Positions 25,420-34,428 of a DNA stretch of 64,000 nt are shown in pieces; position 1 is the stretch's first letter, and each line of letters opens with the position of its first letter. The stretch spans positions 1-64,000 of the forward strand of contig CANPGM010000009.1 of assembly GCA_947573605.1 (NCBI GenBank), in the 5' to 3' direction. Below the pieces are notes generated by a model, which saw only the letters and a program-made list of their open reading frames with translations, did no database searches and had not been told where the DNA came from. This DNA comes from an uncultured Roseburia sp. GTDB lineage: Bacteria; Bacillota; Clostridia; Lachnospirales; Lachnospiraceae. The position numbers and the translations under genes were made by a program.

Positions 25420-26217
25420 CCGATCCTTTAATTCGGTCATGTCCTTCCAAAAACGCTTCGGGACATTTTGCGCCTGTAATTTTGAGTTTATACGCGCTTT
25501 TATAGCGATATTTTCAAAAAAAGCGAGCCAAAGCTTTTGAAATGCCTCTTCTTTTTCGGAATATTGCCGAAGAAGGCTTTGATTTAAGTCGGAGGCGTCC
25601 GCAAGCATAAAATTTTTTCCGGCGCTGTGGATGGCCGCTATTTTACGATTTTCGTCATAGATAATAAAGTTTTCCATTGGAAAACGGTCGGTAAAGTGCT
25701 CTGCCAGATGTGGCAGGGCATTATTTTTCGGATGAATCACAGAAAATAGCACCCCGTTTTCCAGCTCCGTAAAGCGAACAAATCCCGTCAGGTGGTGCGA
25801 TTCATTAAAGGCGGCACGCGAAAGCGTAAATACCCGGTGGATGCAGGGCTCATTCAGATAGTTTAGCACCTTTGCCCCGTCCGGAGAAGAGAGGGCAATT
25901 ACAATTGTCTTGTATATGGCATCCGCCTTGTCCATTTGATTCTTTCCGCACGAATCCGACGCAAGAGTCGCGTTTAAGATTTCCTCGTAAAATTCGGCGC
26001 CGAGATTTTTGCAGATGGTATGCCGTACCTTTGCCGCTTTTTCTGAGGAAACCGTCACAGGAATGTATTCGCAGAAAAGGCGGCGGCTGTAAGGTTCCGC
26101 CGAAAGAAGGCCGATTTCATCGTGTGTTTTGATATGATTGGCGATTTTATAAGACCATGCGTCGTAGACGCCGGTCAAAATGCCGTCAGGGCTGTCTTCA
26201 CAGATAAATAGATACAT
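25414..26217 (-). CDS. DUF4130-type putative DNA repair protein (TIGR03915-like)
   Basis: 267 residues matching the small family of putative DNA-metabolism proteins always paired with a radical-SAM partner: N-terminal YLFICEDSPDGILTGVYDAW, the central HLTGFVRFTELENGVLFSVI, and the helical ending HFTDRFPMENFIIYD...FQKLWLAFFENIAIKAR. The partner gene lies 87 bases upstream at 26304. A DNA-glycosylase-like repair role is proposed for the family from context; the chemistry is unproven. Its last six bases overlap the convergent response-regulator gene. Confidence 0.88.
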   Translation of the reverse strand: MYLFICEDSPDGILTGVYDAWSYKIANHIKTHDEIGLLSAEPYSRRLFCEYIPVTVSSEKAAKVRHTICKNLGAEFYEEILNATLASDSCGKNQMDKADAIYKTIVIALSSPDGAKVLNYLNEPCIHRVFTLSRAAFNESHHLTGFVRFTELENGVLFSVIHPKNNALPHLAEHFTDRFPMENFIIYDENRKIAAIHSAGKNFMLADASDLNQSLLRQYSEKEEAFQKLWLAFFENIAIKARINSKLQAQNVPKRFWKDMTELKDRL

Positions 26218-26303
26218 AAATCCTCCGTTTGCTACCAGCGGGGTACAGGAATGACTTCGTCTGCATATGCGTATGCCGACACAGTGGGATTTTAAACGAT
26301 CCG

Positions 26304-27626
26304 TTAACGGGAACCTGCCTGCTGTAAGGCCGGAAATTCGGCGGTGGTATCAAAGAGGCTTAGCTGGCGGTAGCCTTCTTCCCGGATATCTTTCGGAACC
26401 ATGTTTCGATCTGACATTAACTGGCGGCAGATATAGTCTTCATTCAGCTTTGTCGGATACATCATTCTGCCCGAACAGGTAATAAAATACAGCGCACGTT
26501 TTAAGACGACGCCGATTTTCTTTAAATCGGAGAAGTCGAGAGTCCCGTTTTTTCTGGCTTTTACAATTCGCTGCGCCGATTTTGCACCGATGCCCGGAAC
26601 GCGGAGCAGGGTATAATAATCGGCAGTACGGATTTCCACAGGAAAATTTTCCAAATGTCTGAGCGCCCAGTCACATTTCGGATCTAAAAAAACATTAAAA
26701 TCCGGACGTTCTTCCGAAAGCAGTTCATCGACCTTAAAATGGTAATACCTTAAGAGCCAGTCGGCCTGGTAAAGCCTGTGCTCCCGCAGCAGGGGCGGTC
26801 CGCCTGGAAGCATCGGAAGATTTGTGTTGCCGGTGACATTTACAAATGCTGAGTAAAAGACTCGTTTTAACTGAAATTTCTGATAGAGACTTTCCGCCAC
26901 ACTCATAATCTGATAATCATGTTCCGGTGTGGCGCCGATAATCATCTGCGTACTCTGTCCCGCCGGAACGAACCGGGGCGCTTTTTTATAAACTGTCAGT
27001 TCATTTTTATTTACGGTAATACCGTTTTGAATCTGGCGCATCGGTTTTAAGATTGTGCTGCGGGACTTGCAGGGCGCGAGCTTTTTCAGGCTGTCTGAAG
27101 TAGGCAGTTCTAAATTGACGCTCATGCGGTCGGCCAGGTATCCGGTTTTTTCGACAAGAAGCGGGTCGGCTCCCGGAATCGCTTTTACGTGAATATAACC
27201 GTTAAATTGATGTACGTTTCGAAGCCGGCTGAGCGTCTCGTAAATCAGCTCCATTGTGTAGTTGGGACTGATCATTATGCCGGAACTTAGAAACAGGCCT
27301 TCAATATAATTCCTGCGGTAAAATTCCATCGTAAGCGTACAGACTTCGTCCGGTGTAAATGCGGTTCGGGGAACGTCGGAGTGACAATTATTCTGGCAAT
27401 AAGCGCAGTTAAAAATGCATTCGTTTGTAAATAAGATTTTTAAAAGGGAGATACACCTGCCGTCTGCAGAAAAAGAGTGGCAGCAGCCGGGAGCTACGGA
27501 ATTCCCGATGCCTTTTTTGTTCCCGCTCCGGTCTACGCCGCTTGAGGTACAGGCTACATCGTATTTGGCCGCTGTGGAAAGAATAGAAAGCTTTTCCATA
27601 AGTGTCATATTCTGCTGGATACGCAA
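26304..27626 (-). CDS. Putative DNA modification/repair radical SAM protein (TIGR03916-like)
   Basis: About 440 residues. The iron-sulfur binding motif of radical SAM enzymes is ECIFNCAYCQNN (CxxxCxxC). A DNA-binding helix-hairpin-helix near the C-terminus reads LLRVPGIGAKSAQRIVKARK. The N-terminal EKLSILSTAAKYDVACTSSG is diagnostic for the family. The open frame reaches 27683, but GGAGG eight bases before TTG 27626 and the family's usual N-terminus favour TTG (an ATG at 27608 is possible). It forms an operon with the DUF4130 protein. Confidence 0.9.
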   Translation of the reverse strand: MRIQQNMTLMEKLSILSTAAKYDVACTSSGVDRSGNKKGIGNSVAPGCCHSFSADGRCISLLKILFTNECIFNCAYCQNNCHSDVPRTAFTPDEVCTLTMEFYRRNYIEGLFLSSGIMISPNYTMELIYETLSRLRNVHQFNGYIHVKAIPGADPLLVEKTGYLADRMSVNLELPTSDSLKKLAPCKSRSTILKPMRQIQNGITVNKNELTVYKKAPRFVPAGQSTQMIIGATPEHDYQIMSVAESLYQKFQLKRVFYSAFVNVTGNTNLPMLPGGPPLLREHRLYQADWLLRYYHFKVDELLSEERPDFNVFLDPKCDWALRHLENFPVEIRTADYYTLLRVPGIGAKSAQRIVKARKNGTLDFSDLKKIGVVLKRALYFITCSGRMMYPTKLNEDYICRQLMSDRNMVPKDIREEGYRQLSLFDTTAEFPALQQAGSR

Positions 27627-27683
27627 GAGATCTCCCTCCTCTCCATAATATAATGGAACGTCTGTTCGAAAAGAGTATAGCAC

Positions 27684-28036
27684 AGGAATATTAAAAATGC
27701 AAGTGAAAACCGAATATTTGTTCTGATTTTATCGGTTTATTTTTACGGCGGTGCGTTTGGATTTCTGAAAAAGAAAGTACGCCGGTATTTACATTCTGTT
27801 ATATGCAGGGTATACTTGAAAAAAGGATTTAAGTACTACAATAAAAGTAAAATTAAGTACGTAAGAATGGAGTACGAACACGGCGGCGGGGAACTTGCCG
27901 TAATATGCTGTCAAAAGGGAAGAAATAGGAATCGGCCTCATTCACTTGACAGTGTCACAAAAGAGAAAAAATGCATATGATTTCAGTAATCAAGTAAAAT
28001 TACAGGCAAAGGATATTGTTTTTTTTATTCGCGCAA
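27684..28036 (+). other. Intergenic region before the Kiwa-like module
   Basis: 353 bases, A/T-rich, with no convincing gene. It contains TTAAGTAC twice (about 27829 and 27855) and a third AGTAC-type repeat (about 27870), and a TTGACA at about 27948 with TATGAT about 24 bases later, which is too far apart for a normal promoter. It presumably holds the promoter of the downstream two-gene module and that of the divergent radical-SAM gene. Confidence 0.5.
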
Positions 28037-28049
28037 GGAGGTGTCTGTG

Positions 28050-28565
28050 TTGAACTTATTTTTTCGTCTTTTATTGACGGCAAACGCTACTTTCTGGATG
28101 GTTGTAGTTTACGGTATTAAAGAACAATGGTCGTACCGCATTTTTTCACCGGGAATCATAAGCGCAATTCTGATCTTGATTCCTGTGATCCTCTCACTTG
28201 TTCTATTATTATGTTCTAAAGCCTTTGATCAGGATTCCATTCAAAACTGTAAAGAATGTGTTTTGGCCGACAATGAGTTTTTGCCGGTTTATTTAGGGTA
28301 CTTTTTTGTTGCGCTCAGTATTAATAATCTGACCACATTATGTTATATTTATGCGATTGTTTTTGTATTTACATTTGTAACCCAGGCGCAGTATTTCAAT
28401 CCTGCTTTTCTTCTTTTCGGATATCATTTTTATCATGTGACAACGATGAGAAGTACAAAAGTGTTCGTCATTGCAAAGGGAACCGTGATTCGGAATGAAC
28501 AGTATGTCGGATTTGATAAGTTAAGGCGGATAAATAATACAACATACATCAGTGGAAAGGATTAA
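28050..28565 (+). CDS. kwaA: KwaA-like membrane protein of a Kiwa-type defence module
   Basis: About 171 residues with four predicted membrane segments (roughly residues 3-22, 35-55, 80-97 and 100-117) and a basic cytosolic C-terminus rich in aromatic residues (FNPAFLLFGYHFYHVTT, then FDKLRRINNTTYI). Size, topology and pairing with a DUF4868-like gene five bases downstream fit KwaA, the membrane sensor of the Kiwa anti-phage system. Starts: AAGGAGGTG at 28035-28043 serves GTG 28047 or TTG 28050. The call rests on architecture and gene order recalled from the family, not on a search. Confidence 0.6.
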   Translation: MNLFFRLLLTANATFWMVVVYGIKEQWSYRIFSPGIISAILILIPVILSLVLLLCSKAFDQDSIQNCKECVLADNEFLPVYLGYFFVALSINNLTTLCYIYAIVFVFTFVTQAQYFNPAFLLFGYHFYHVTTMRSTKVFVIAKGTVIRNEQYVGFDKLRRINNTTYISGKD

Positions 28566-28570
28566 TAGAA

Positions 28571-29404
28571 ATGAGTCAACTATTTGTGAAAATCCGTTTG
28601 CAAAAAAACGGAAATAAGTACCGAAAGCTTTTAGCCACGGAAAAAAACATATTTCCAGGGATTTCGGATTTGGTTCTTGGCAGTGTCGAATATGATCCGC
28701 AGACATTACTGGATGAAGGGGAATGGTATTTTGTAAACAATTTTTCGCGTTCGGAATATGCGGCGCCGGACCTGCTTAATCCGTTTGATACCGTAGAATT
28801 TGATTCGCTTGAAGTGGAAAATATAAAGAAAATCGATTTTTTATTTGCGGAAGAAGAAGGGGTTCTCTTTTTTCAAAATATCGGTTCCTCCCGCCTGGTA
28901 CAGAGAAAAACGCTGCTTCACTTTGGCGGTAATTTCTGCTATGACGACAAATGCATGTCGATTATTATCCATGAGATACCGGATGCCGCTTACATAAGAG
29001 AATCAGATACTCTTTATTTTCGCAAGCTGGCATCGATTACAGGTATCTTTAAGGGCATGGATTTGCTTTACCGTGAAGCGACAGAAGACGAGACGAAGCA
29101 TTTTTTACAAAACACGTTTTTGTCTTTAAAGGACGGCTTTTCGGCCGTAAAGGTTAAAACCGCCAATAGAAAAAGAATTGCGCTTGCAACGGATACGCTG
29201 TCCCGGCTGAAGCAATCGGAACAGAAGCAGATTTTTCATTATATCAAAGAATATTGTCCTCATTTGAAATATACAAATCATGCATTTGAAATTACAAATG
29301 AGGACGATTTAAAAATGCTGCTTTATGGTATCGAACAACGATTTTACACTACGCTTATCGGAAAAGAAAAGAGAATTGCAAACTCTGTTATTACATTGAA
29401 GTAG
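28571..29404 (+). CDS. kwaB: KwaB-like DUF4868 protein of a Kiwa-type defence module
   Basis: 277 residues, soluble. The middle region FDSLEVENIKKIDFLFAEEE and VLFFQNIGSSRLVQ and the C-terminal AFEITNEDDLKMLLYGIEQR resemble DUF4868, the domain of KwaB, which in Kiwa acts in the cell with membrane-bound KwaA to block phage replication and bind DNA. KwaB is usually a little longer (about 310 residues), so this is a compact version. It is encoded five bases after the KwaA-like gene and ends overlapping the convergent lipoprotein gene by 14 bases. Confidence 0.6.
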   Translation: MSQLFVKIRLQKNGNKYRKLLATEKNIFPGISDLVLGSVEYDPQTLLDEGEWYFVNNFSRSEYAAPDLLNPFDTVEFDSLEVENIKKIDFLFAEEEGVLFFQNIGSSRLVQRKTLLHFGGNFCYDDKCMSIIIHEIPDAAYIRESDTLYFRKLASITGIFKGMDLLYREATEDETKHFLQNTFLSLKDGFSAVKVKTANRKRIALATDTLSRLKQSEQKQIFHYIKEYCPHLKYTNHAFEITNEDDLKMLLYGIEQRFYTTLIGKEKRIANSVITLK

Positions 29405-30641
29405 GAGCGTTTAGCTTTGCGCTTAATTCGTCGTAACTCATAGAAGGGGTAATATATACGTAACCGCCTAAATCATAGACAGCGCATTCTTCTGTCGTAG
29501 CTTCCGAACCGTTAATGTAGCTTACGGCGTATAATCCGAAGGAATCCATCTCATCTTCATCCGGAATGCCGTTTTGATTGACGTCGTCAAACTGAAAGGT
29601 TTCTATTTGCACAACGTCTTCCATCATGTGCCGGTCGTTTATTTTCATGTAAGTTGTGTAAAGAATTGCACCGGCATAGTCCGTATTATAATTCCTCAGA
29701 CTGTTTTTTCGGGGAGAGTATTCGTACCCGGCGTTTCCCATTGCGCCATAGGGCCAGTGATCCATTAAAGTATAAATCCTGCCGTCGCTGTAAGTGTAAA
29801 GACTGGTATGATAACCGTTTTTTCCCGCGGCCAATTCGGGAATGTCGTCGTCGTCGAAATAGATTAGATCGTATTCCGCCTCTCCCGCACTTTCCAGATC
29901 ATAAAGCCTGCTTACTGCCCGGTAGGCCTCCTGGTAATCGGAAAAATTTCCGTTTGTTTTTCCGCCGGACACATAGCTGATGATCTCCGGTACAGTCAGA
30001 GGATTTACGCGGACGGATAAATTGGCGGATAGCTGCTCCTGTATCATGAAATATCTTTCGTATTCCTCTGAATCAGAGCCGAAACCGTAATAAACAGCAG
30101 CAAAAGAAGTATTATCGTACGTTTCGATTAATACAATATCCGTATTACCGTCAAAATTGACGTCATAGAAGGAAACGGCATCCAGACTGGTAAATTCTTT
30201 TCCGGTCAGTTTCTCCGGGATGTATGAAGGTATTTCTGCCAGAACTGCGCCGTCCTGAATGATTTGTATGCGAAAGTCGGGATTGCTTTCTGACGGAGCG
30301 AACGGAACAAAAAACACTTTTCCGTTGTATTCGCTTAATTCGGTTTCAAAGGTCTGTTCTGCAATACAATCGTTTCCGAACATTTTTTTATAATCTGTAT
30401 TTACCTGCTGGTTCGTCTGATCGGATTCCGGGGTTTTTGGGGTTTCGGGAATCTGCGAAGCCTGCGTATCGTGATCGGTTGTCCCGGTGCCGCTCTCCAC
30501 TTCGGATATGTCTCCGACGATCTGCGTATCCCTTTTTTCCGCATCCGGTTTCGGACCGCATGCGGAAAGGAGACCTGCTGCCAGTAAACAGCAGACAAGT
30601 CTTTTCTGCTTTTTCCAAAATCTCTGTTTTTTATGATTCAT
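29391..30641 (-). CDS. Lipoprotein with calcium-loop-like repeats
   Basis: 416 residues. The lipoprotein signal peptide ends LLSAC with the lipidated Cys at residue 28. A Thr/Pro-rich linker follows to about residue 85. The mature part contains two Asp-rich loops like EF-hand/dockerin or VCBS calcium sites: DVNFDGNTDIVLIE near 155 and DVNQNGIPDEDEMD near 350, plus FDDDDIPELAAG near 258. Common secreted lipoprotein type in Lachnospiraceae with no defined role. The Asp-loops suggest Ca2+ binding. Single gene, convergent with the Kiwa-like module. Confidence 0.8.
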   Translation of the reverse strand: MNHKKQRFWKKQKRLVCCLLAAGLLSACGPKPDAEKRDTQIVGDISEVESGTGTTDHDTQASQIPETPKTPESDQTNQQVNTDYKKMFGNDCIAEQTFETELSEYNGKVFFVPFAPSESNPDFRIQIIQDGAVLAEIPSYIPEKLTGKEFTSLDAVSFYDVNFDGNTDIVLIETYDNTSFAAVYYGFGSDSEEYERYFMIQEQLSANLSVRVNPLTVPEIISYVSGGKTNGNFSDYQEAYRAVSRLYDLESAGEAEYDLIYFDDDDIPELAAGKNGYHTSLYTYSDGRIYTLMDHWPYGAMGNAGYEYSPRKNSLRNYNTDYAGAILYTTYMKINDRHMMEDVVQIETFQFDDVNQNGIPDEDEMDSFGLYAVSYINGSEATTEECAVYDLGGYVYITPSMSYDELSAKLNAPTSM

Positions 30642-30705
30642 AGTAATCCTCCTGGTGGGAAATTTTCCTTGTAACCGGTAATTCGGACCTTACGATCCGA
30701 TCCTG

Positions 30706-31974
30706 TCAGCGGTTCTTTTTGCCCAGCAGTTCGTCGGATACCATTTCTAATTGTTCGGCTTTGTGATAGCGGTCGGTTAAGGTATTTGGGGTATTCGAAT
30801 CTTTCGGATGATCCCGGAAAGACAGTTTTAATAACAACGGCGTCAGGACAGCGCATCCTACGACTGTAATGACAATAGGCGTCATCATAGCCTGACTGAG
30901 CGCGCCCATAGATAATCCCCGATTTGCTACAATCAAAGCCACTTCTCCGCGGCAGGCCATTCCGGTACCGACCTGTATCGATTCTGCAGTGTTAAATCCG
31001 CACAGCCGGGCTCCCAGGCCGCAGCCGATGACCTTAGATAAAATAGCGGTAGCCAGCAGAAGCAGGGAAAAGAGAATAAGTCCTCCGTTAAGCTCCGGCA
31101 GTTCTACTTTTATTCCGATGTTGGCAAAAAAGATGGGCGTCAGAAGCAGATAGCTCAAAGGCTCGAACTTTGAACGAATGTAGCCTGATTTAGGAGTACA
31201 GGCAACGACCAGTCCTGCCACAAAAGCGCCGATAATATCCGCAACACCAAAAAATTCCTCGGCGCAGTAGGCTAACAGCAGGCAGAGCACAAAAGCAAAT
31301 ACCGGGTATCGCCGAAGGTTTTTCTGATGGGCATGGTTAATCATTTTGCGGAACAGCCAGATGCCGGCAAAAGAGGCAGCAACGGCAAAGACGAAAAATA
31401 ACACGATTTTAAGCAGTACGAACAACAGATTGCTTCCGTCCCCGGCCATACTTGCGACTACCGTCAGAGCTACCAGACCAAGCACATCGTCAATTAACGC
31501 GGCGGCAAGAATTGTACTTCCGACTCTGGTATCCAGACGGCCCAATTCTTTCAGAGTCTCAACTGTAATACTGACCGAAGTAGCGGTAAGTACGGTACCC
31601 AGGAAAATGTTTTCCAAAAGGGTATTCTCCGGAAGCCATCCGGCCCATCCGGCCAGAAAACCAAAGCCGGTACCCATTGCCATCGGTCCGAGTACGCCGC
31701 ATAATGCGACTAAAAATCCTGCTTTTCCGGCGTTTTTCAGCTCCCGAAGATCGGTACCCATTCCGGCGGTAAAAAGAATTACGATGACTCCCAGTTCGCT
31801 CATCTGAGACAGAAAAGCGGTTTCCGAGAGAATATTAAGCATAGCGGGACCCAGCACAAGTCCGGCCAGCAGAGCTCCTACAACTCGCGGCATTTGAAAC
31901 TTTCCTGTAAAAATTCCCAGGAGTTTTGTGCTCAAAAGAATCAGAGCCAGATCCAGCAAATAATGATAAGACAT
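30706..31974 (-). CDS. CPA2-type cation:proton antiporter (Kef/NhaS-like)
   Basis: 422 residues with about twelve membrane segments. Family features: PRVVGALLAGLVLGPA near residue 30, the acidic-pair helix IDDVLGLVALTVVAS, and GMACRGEVALIVANRG. There is no RCK/TrkA-N domain at the C-terminus, so it is the short form. Expected to exchange Na+ or K+ for protons. GGAGGAAAG lies just before the ATG. It is followed after a short gap by the lipoprotein gene. Confidence 0.9.
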   Translation of the reverse strand: MSYHYLLDLALILLSTKLLGIFTGKFQMPRVVGALLAGLVLGPAMLNILSETAFLSQMSELGVIVILFTAGMGTDLRELKNAGKAGFLVALCGVLGPMAMGTGFGFLAGWAGWLPENTLLENIFLGTVLTATSVSITVETLKELGRLDTRVGSTILAAALIDDVLGLVALTVVASMAGDGSNLLFVLLKIVLFFVFAVAASFAGIWLFRKMINHAHQKNLRRYPVFAFVLCLLLAYCAEEFFGVADIIGAFVAGLVVACTPKSGYIRSKFEPLSYLLLTPIFFANIGIKVELPELNGGLILFSLLLLATAILSKVIGCGLGARLCGFNTAESIQVGTGMACRGEVALIVANRGLSMGALSQAMMTPIVITVVGCAVLTPLLLKLSFRDHPKDSNTPNTLTDRYHKAEQLEMVSDELLGKKNR

Positions 31975-32142
31975 TTTTTCTTTCCTCCTCTGTTATCATT
32001 TTTTTAAAATAGCACAGTCCATTCCGGTTTTCAAGAAACGATTTTCACAAAAAAACAGGTTGGATATCCGAAAAAATTTGTGATTTCAAAAGGAACGAAA
32101 CGGAAGCGGCAGACAGTCGGCCGTCAGGCCCGTCCTTTTTTT

Positions 32143-32187
32143 CAAAAAAAATCAGAAATACCTGGTTTTATGGAGGTATTCCTGATT
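32143..32187 (-). terminator. Intrinsic terminator after the chemoreceptor gene
   Basis: Read on the minus strand: ATCAGGAATACCT pairs with AGGTATTTCTGAT across a ten-base loop, followed by eight T. It lies 33 bases past the stop of the 32220 gene. Confidence 0.9.
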
Positions 32188-32219
32188 CTTGGAGCTATAT
32201 ATGAAATTATAACGGGAAA

Positions 32220-33689
32220 CTATTCTGTCGTAGCATTCAGTACATCCGAAAGTCTGCCGATGTCCTTTTGTACATTTTCCATAACCTTAAGAATATTCTC
32301 CATTCCGGCCGCCTGCTCTTCCGTGGATGCGCTGATATCTGTCGTATTCACTACCGATTTTTGCGAAATGTCCTCTACCTGTTCCATTGCATTTAACAAT
32401 TGTTCTTTAATGTCGATAATATTTGTCAGTTCTTCTTTCAGAAGATTCGTTACCTGTATTACTTCCTCCGAAGAATGAAGCATCGTTTCGAAAATCTTTA
32501 TCGTATCGTCCAGCTTTTCATTGGATTCCTTAGCAATTATGCTGTTTCGGTCAATTACTTTGTTTATTTCCGCTACGCTGGAAAGAACGTCTTTCAAAAT
32601 AGCGTTGATTTTCTGCGTTGCCAATGAGGATTCGTTTGACAGAGAATTGATTTCATCCGCGACTACGGCAAACCCTTTTCCTGCTTCGCCTGCTCTTGCC
32701 GCCTCAATCGCTGCATTTAAGGCAAGGAGATTGGTCTGTTCCGCGATCTGGCTGATGCTGTCTATTATTTCACCGATCGAGCTGGATTTCTGAGCCAGCA
32801 GCGTTACGCCTTCCGATGCGATCTGAGTGGAGCGGATGTTCTCTTCAAACTTGAGGTTAAGCTGTTCAATTGCCTGAATGCCTTCGTCGTTCTTTTCCTT
32901 CAGGCTTGTAATATTCTCTACGGTCTGATTTACCCGTCTCTCCGAACTTTCAATCTTACTGTTTAAATCATTGAAAATTTCAATACTGCCTCTGACCTGT
33001 TCTATCTGCAGATTGGCGCTGCCTGAGATCTCCTCCGCGGATGCGGCGATTCCGGCAGTGCTTTGTTCAAAATCGTTTAAAGCCCCGTAAATATCTTCGG
33101 CGGACTTCTGCATTCCGTCAAATGCGTTTCTGACGCTGCCCAACAGATTCTCGACACTATTTTCGTTTTTCTCGACGGTCATAAAGAGCGCGCGCGAACG
33201 GACCACAATCAATACGGCTACAAGAACCGCAAGCACATATACCATCAGTATAAAGATCCAGATCGACAATGTATACATGGCAAGATACGCCTGCGGAAAT
33301 ATTATCATTGCGGCAAGATTTGCGATTACTGTGGCTGCCGTACATACTTTAATTACGGATAAATCATAGTAAGGCACTGCTAAAAACAAAACAAGAAAAT
33401 AAGCTTCCACCATAGCCCCGAAACAGGCAGGCGTACCAATTACAATTGTAACAGCCCCGACTACGGGCAAAATGGACACATAAATATATTTTGCAAATTT
33501 TCCAAGCGCTTTTTCAAGGAGCTTAACAAGTAAACTGCATCCGGTCATAACAAGTGCAATCGCGTCTCTTCCGCTGCCGCCGTTAAACAGCATTACATAT
33601 ACTACGGCCACAACCGGAATAACTACCATAAACAAAAACATAACGAAATTCATTCTTTTTTCTTCGTTTTTTAAAATTTCCAGTTCCAT
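32220..33689 (-). CDS. Methyl-accepting chemotaxis protein without extracellular domain
   Basis: 489 residues. The N-terminal 165 residues are six closely packed membrane segments with no large periplasmic loop, so sensing should occur in the membrane or cytosol. There is no clear HAMP. The remainder is the cytoplasmic signalling domain with the hairpin tip [18 protein letters not shown] and [11 protein letters not shown]. No CheA/CheW or other chemotaxis gene is in the window, so it is an orphan receptor here. It is transcribed alone with a strong terminator. Confidence 0.92.
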   Translation of the reverse strand: MELEILKNEEKRMNFVMFLFMVVIPVVAVVYVMLFNGGSGRDAIALVMTGCSLLVKLLEKALGKFAKYIYVSILPVVGAVTIVIGTPACFGAMVEAYFLVLFLAVPYYDLSVIKVCTAATVIANLAAMIIFPQAYLAMYTLSIWIFILMVYVLAVLVAVLIVVRSRALFMTVEKNENSVENLLGSVRNAFDGMQKSAEDIYGALNDFEQSTAGIAASAEEISGSANLQIEQVRGSIEIFNDLNSKIESSERRVNQTVENITSLKEKNDEGIQAIEQLNLKFEENIRSTQIASEGVTLLAQKSSSIGEIIDSISQIAEQTNLLALNAAIEAARAGEAGKGFAVVADEINSLSNESSLATQKINAILKDVLSSVAEINKVIDRNSIIAKESNEKLDDTIKIFETMLHSSEEVIQVTNLLKEELTNIIDIKEQLLNAMEQVEDISQKSVVNTTDISASTEEQAAGMENILKVMENVQKDIGRLSDVLNATTE

Positions 33690-33839
33690 AACTTTCTCCC
33701 CTTTTTACAGATTTTTATACTTAAAGTTGAATGAATTACTAACAATATTTTACTTTCATTTCTGATTTTTGTCAATTTTTTCAGAGCGCCGAAATAACTG
33801 CATTTTTCGGCAGGAGGCGCGGGATCCGCTTTAAAGTTT

Positions 33840-33868
33840 TTGACACGGTATGTAACTTCCTATATAAT
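33840..33868 (+). promoter_or_regulatory. Sigma-A promoter of the GNAT/methyltransferase/rsmA run
   Basis: TTGACA at 33840-33845, 17-base spacer, TATAAT at 33863-33868: a near-consensus promoter 45 bases before the GNAT start. Confidence 0.85.
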
Positions 33869-33912
33869 AAAACAAAAAACATTAATACGGAACAAACAGA
33901 AAGCGTGAACGA

Positions 33913-34410
33913 ATGGAGATCAGACAGATTGAAAATCATATGGAAAAGCAAAGAATTACCCGTTATATCTTAGAAGCGCTTCCGGAATGGTTTGGAATCC
34001 CCGAGGCAAGAGAAGAGTATATCGAAGACAGTGCAGACCGGATTTACTTTTGCGCCGCAAGCGGGGAGGAGCCGATCGGATTTATTTATCTGAAAGAAAC
34101 CGGAAGGGATACGGTTGAGCTTGCCGTAATGGGTATTTTAAAGGAACATCACAGAAGCGGGATCGGCAGTAAGCTGTTTGAGCGCGCCAAACAGGCGGCC
34201 TGTGAAAAGGGATATTCTTTTCTTCAGGTAAAAACGGTTCAAATGGGAAAATACGAGGAGTATGATATCACAAACCGATTCTATCTATCTCTTGGATTTA
34301 AAGAATTTGAGCTGTTTCCGACTCTTTGGGATGAGTGGAATCCCTGTCAGATATATGTAATGGCCTTGTCAAACGATGAACTTAAAGCAGGTTCGCAGGT
34401 TTCCCTGTAA
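33913..34410 (+). CDS. GNAT-family N-acetyltransferase
   Basis: 165 residues. The acetyl-CoA binding region is VMGILKEHHRSGIGSKLFE (the family R/Q-x-x-G-x-G/A pattern appears as H-R-S-G-I-G), and the C-terminal NRFYLSLGFKEFE is typical of the fold. Substrate unknown. It is the first gene after a strong promoter and is followed 18 bases later by the methyltransferase gene. Confidence 0.85.
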   Translation: MEIRQIENHMEKQRITRYILEALPEWFGIPEAREEYIEDSADRIYFCAASGEEPIGFIYLKETGRDTVELAVMGILKEHHRSGIGSKLFERAKQAACEKGYSFLQVKTVQMGKYEEYDITNRFYLSLGFKEFELFPTLWDEWNPCQIYVMALSNDELKAGSQVSL

Positions 34411-34428
34411 ATCTGCAGCAGGTATGAA

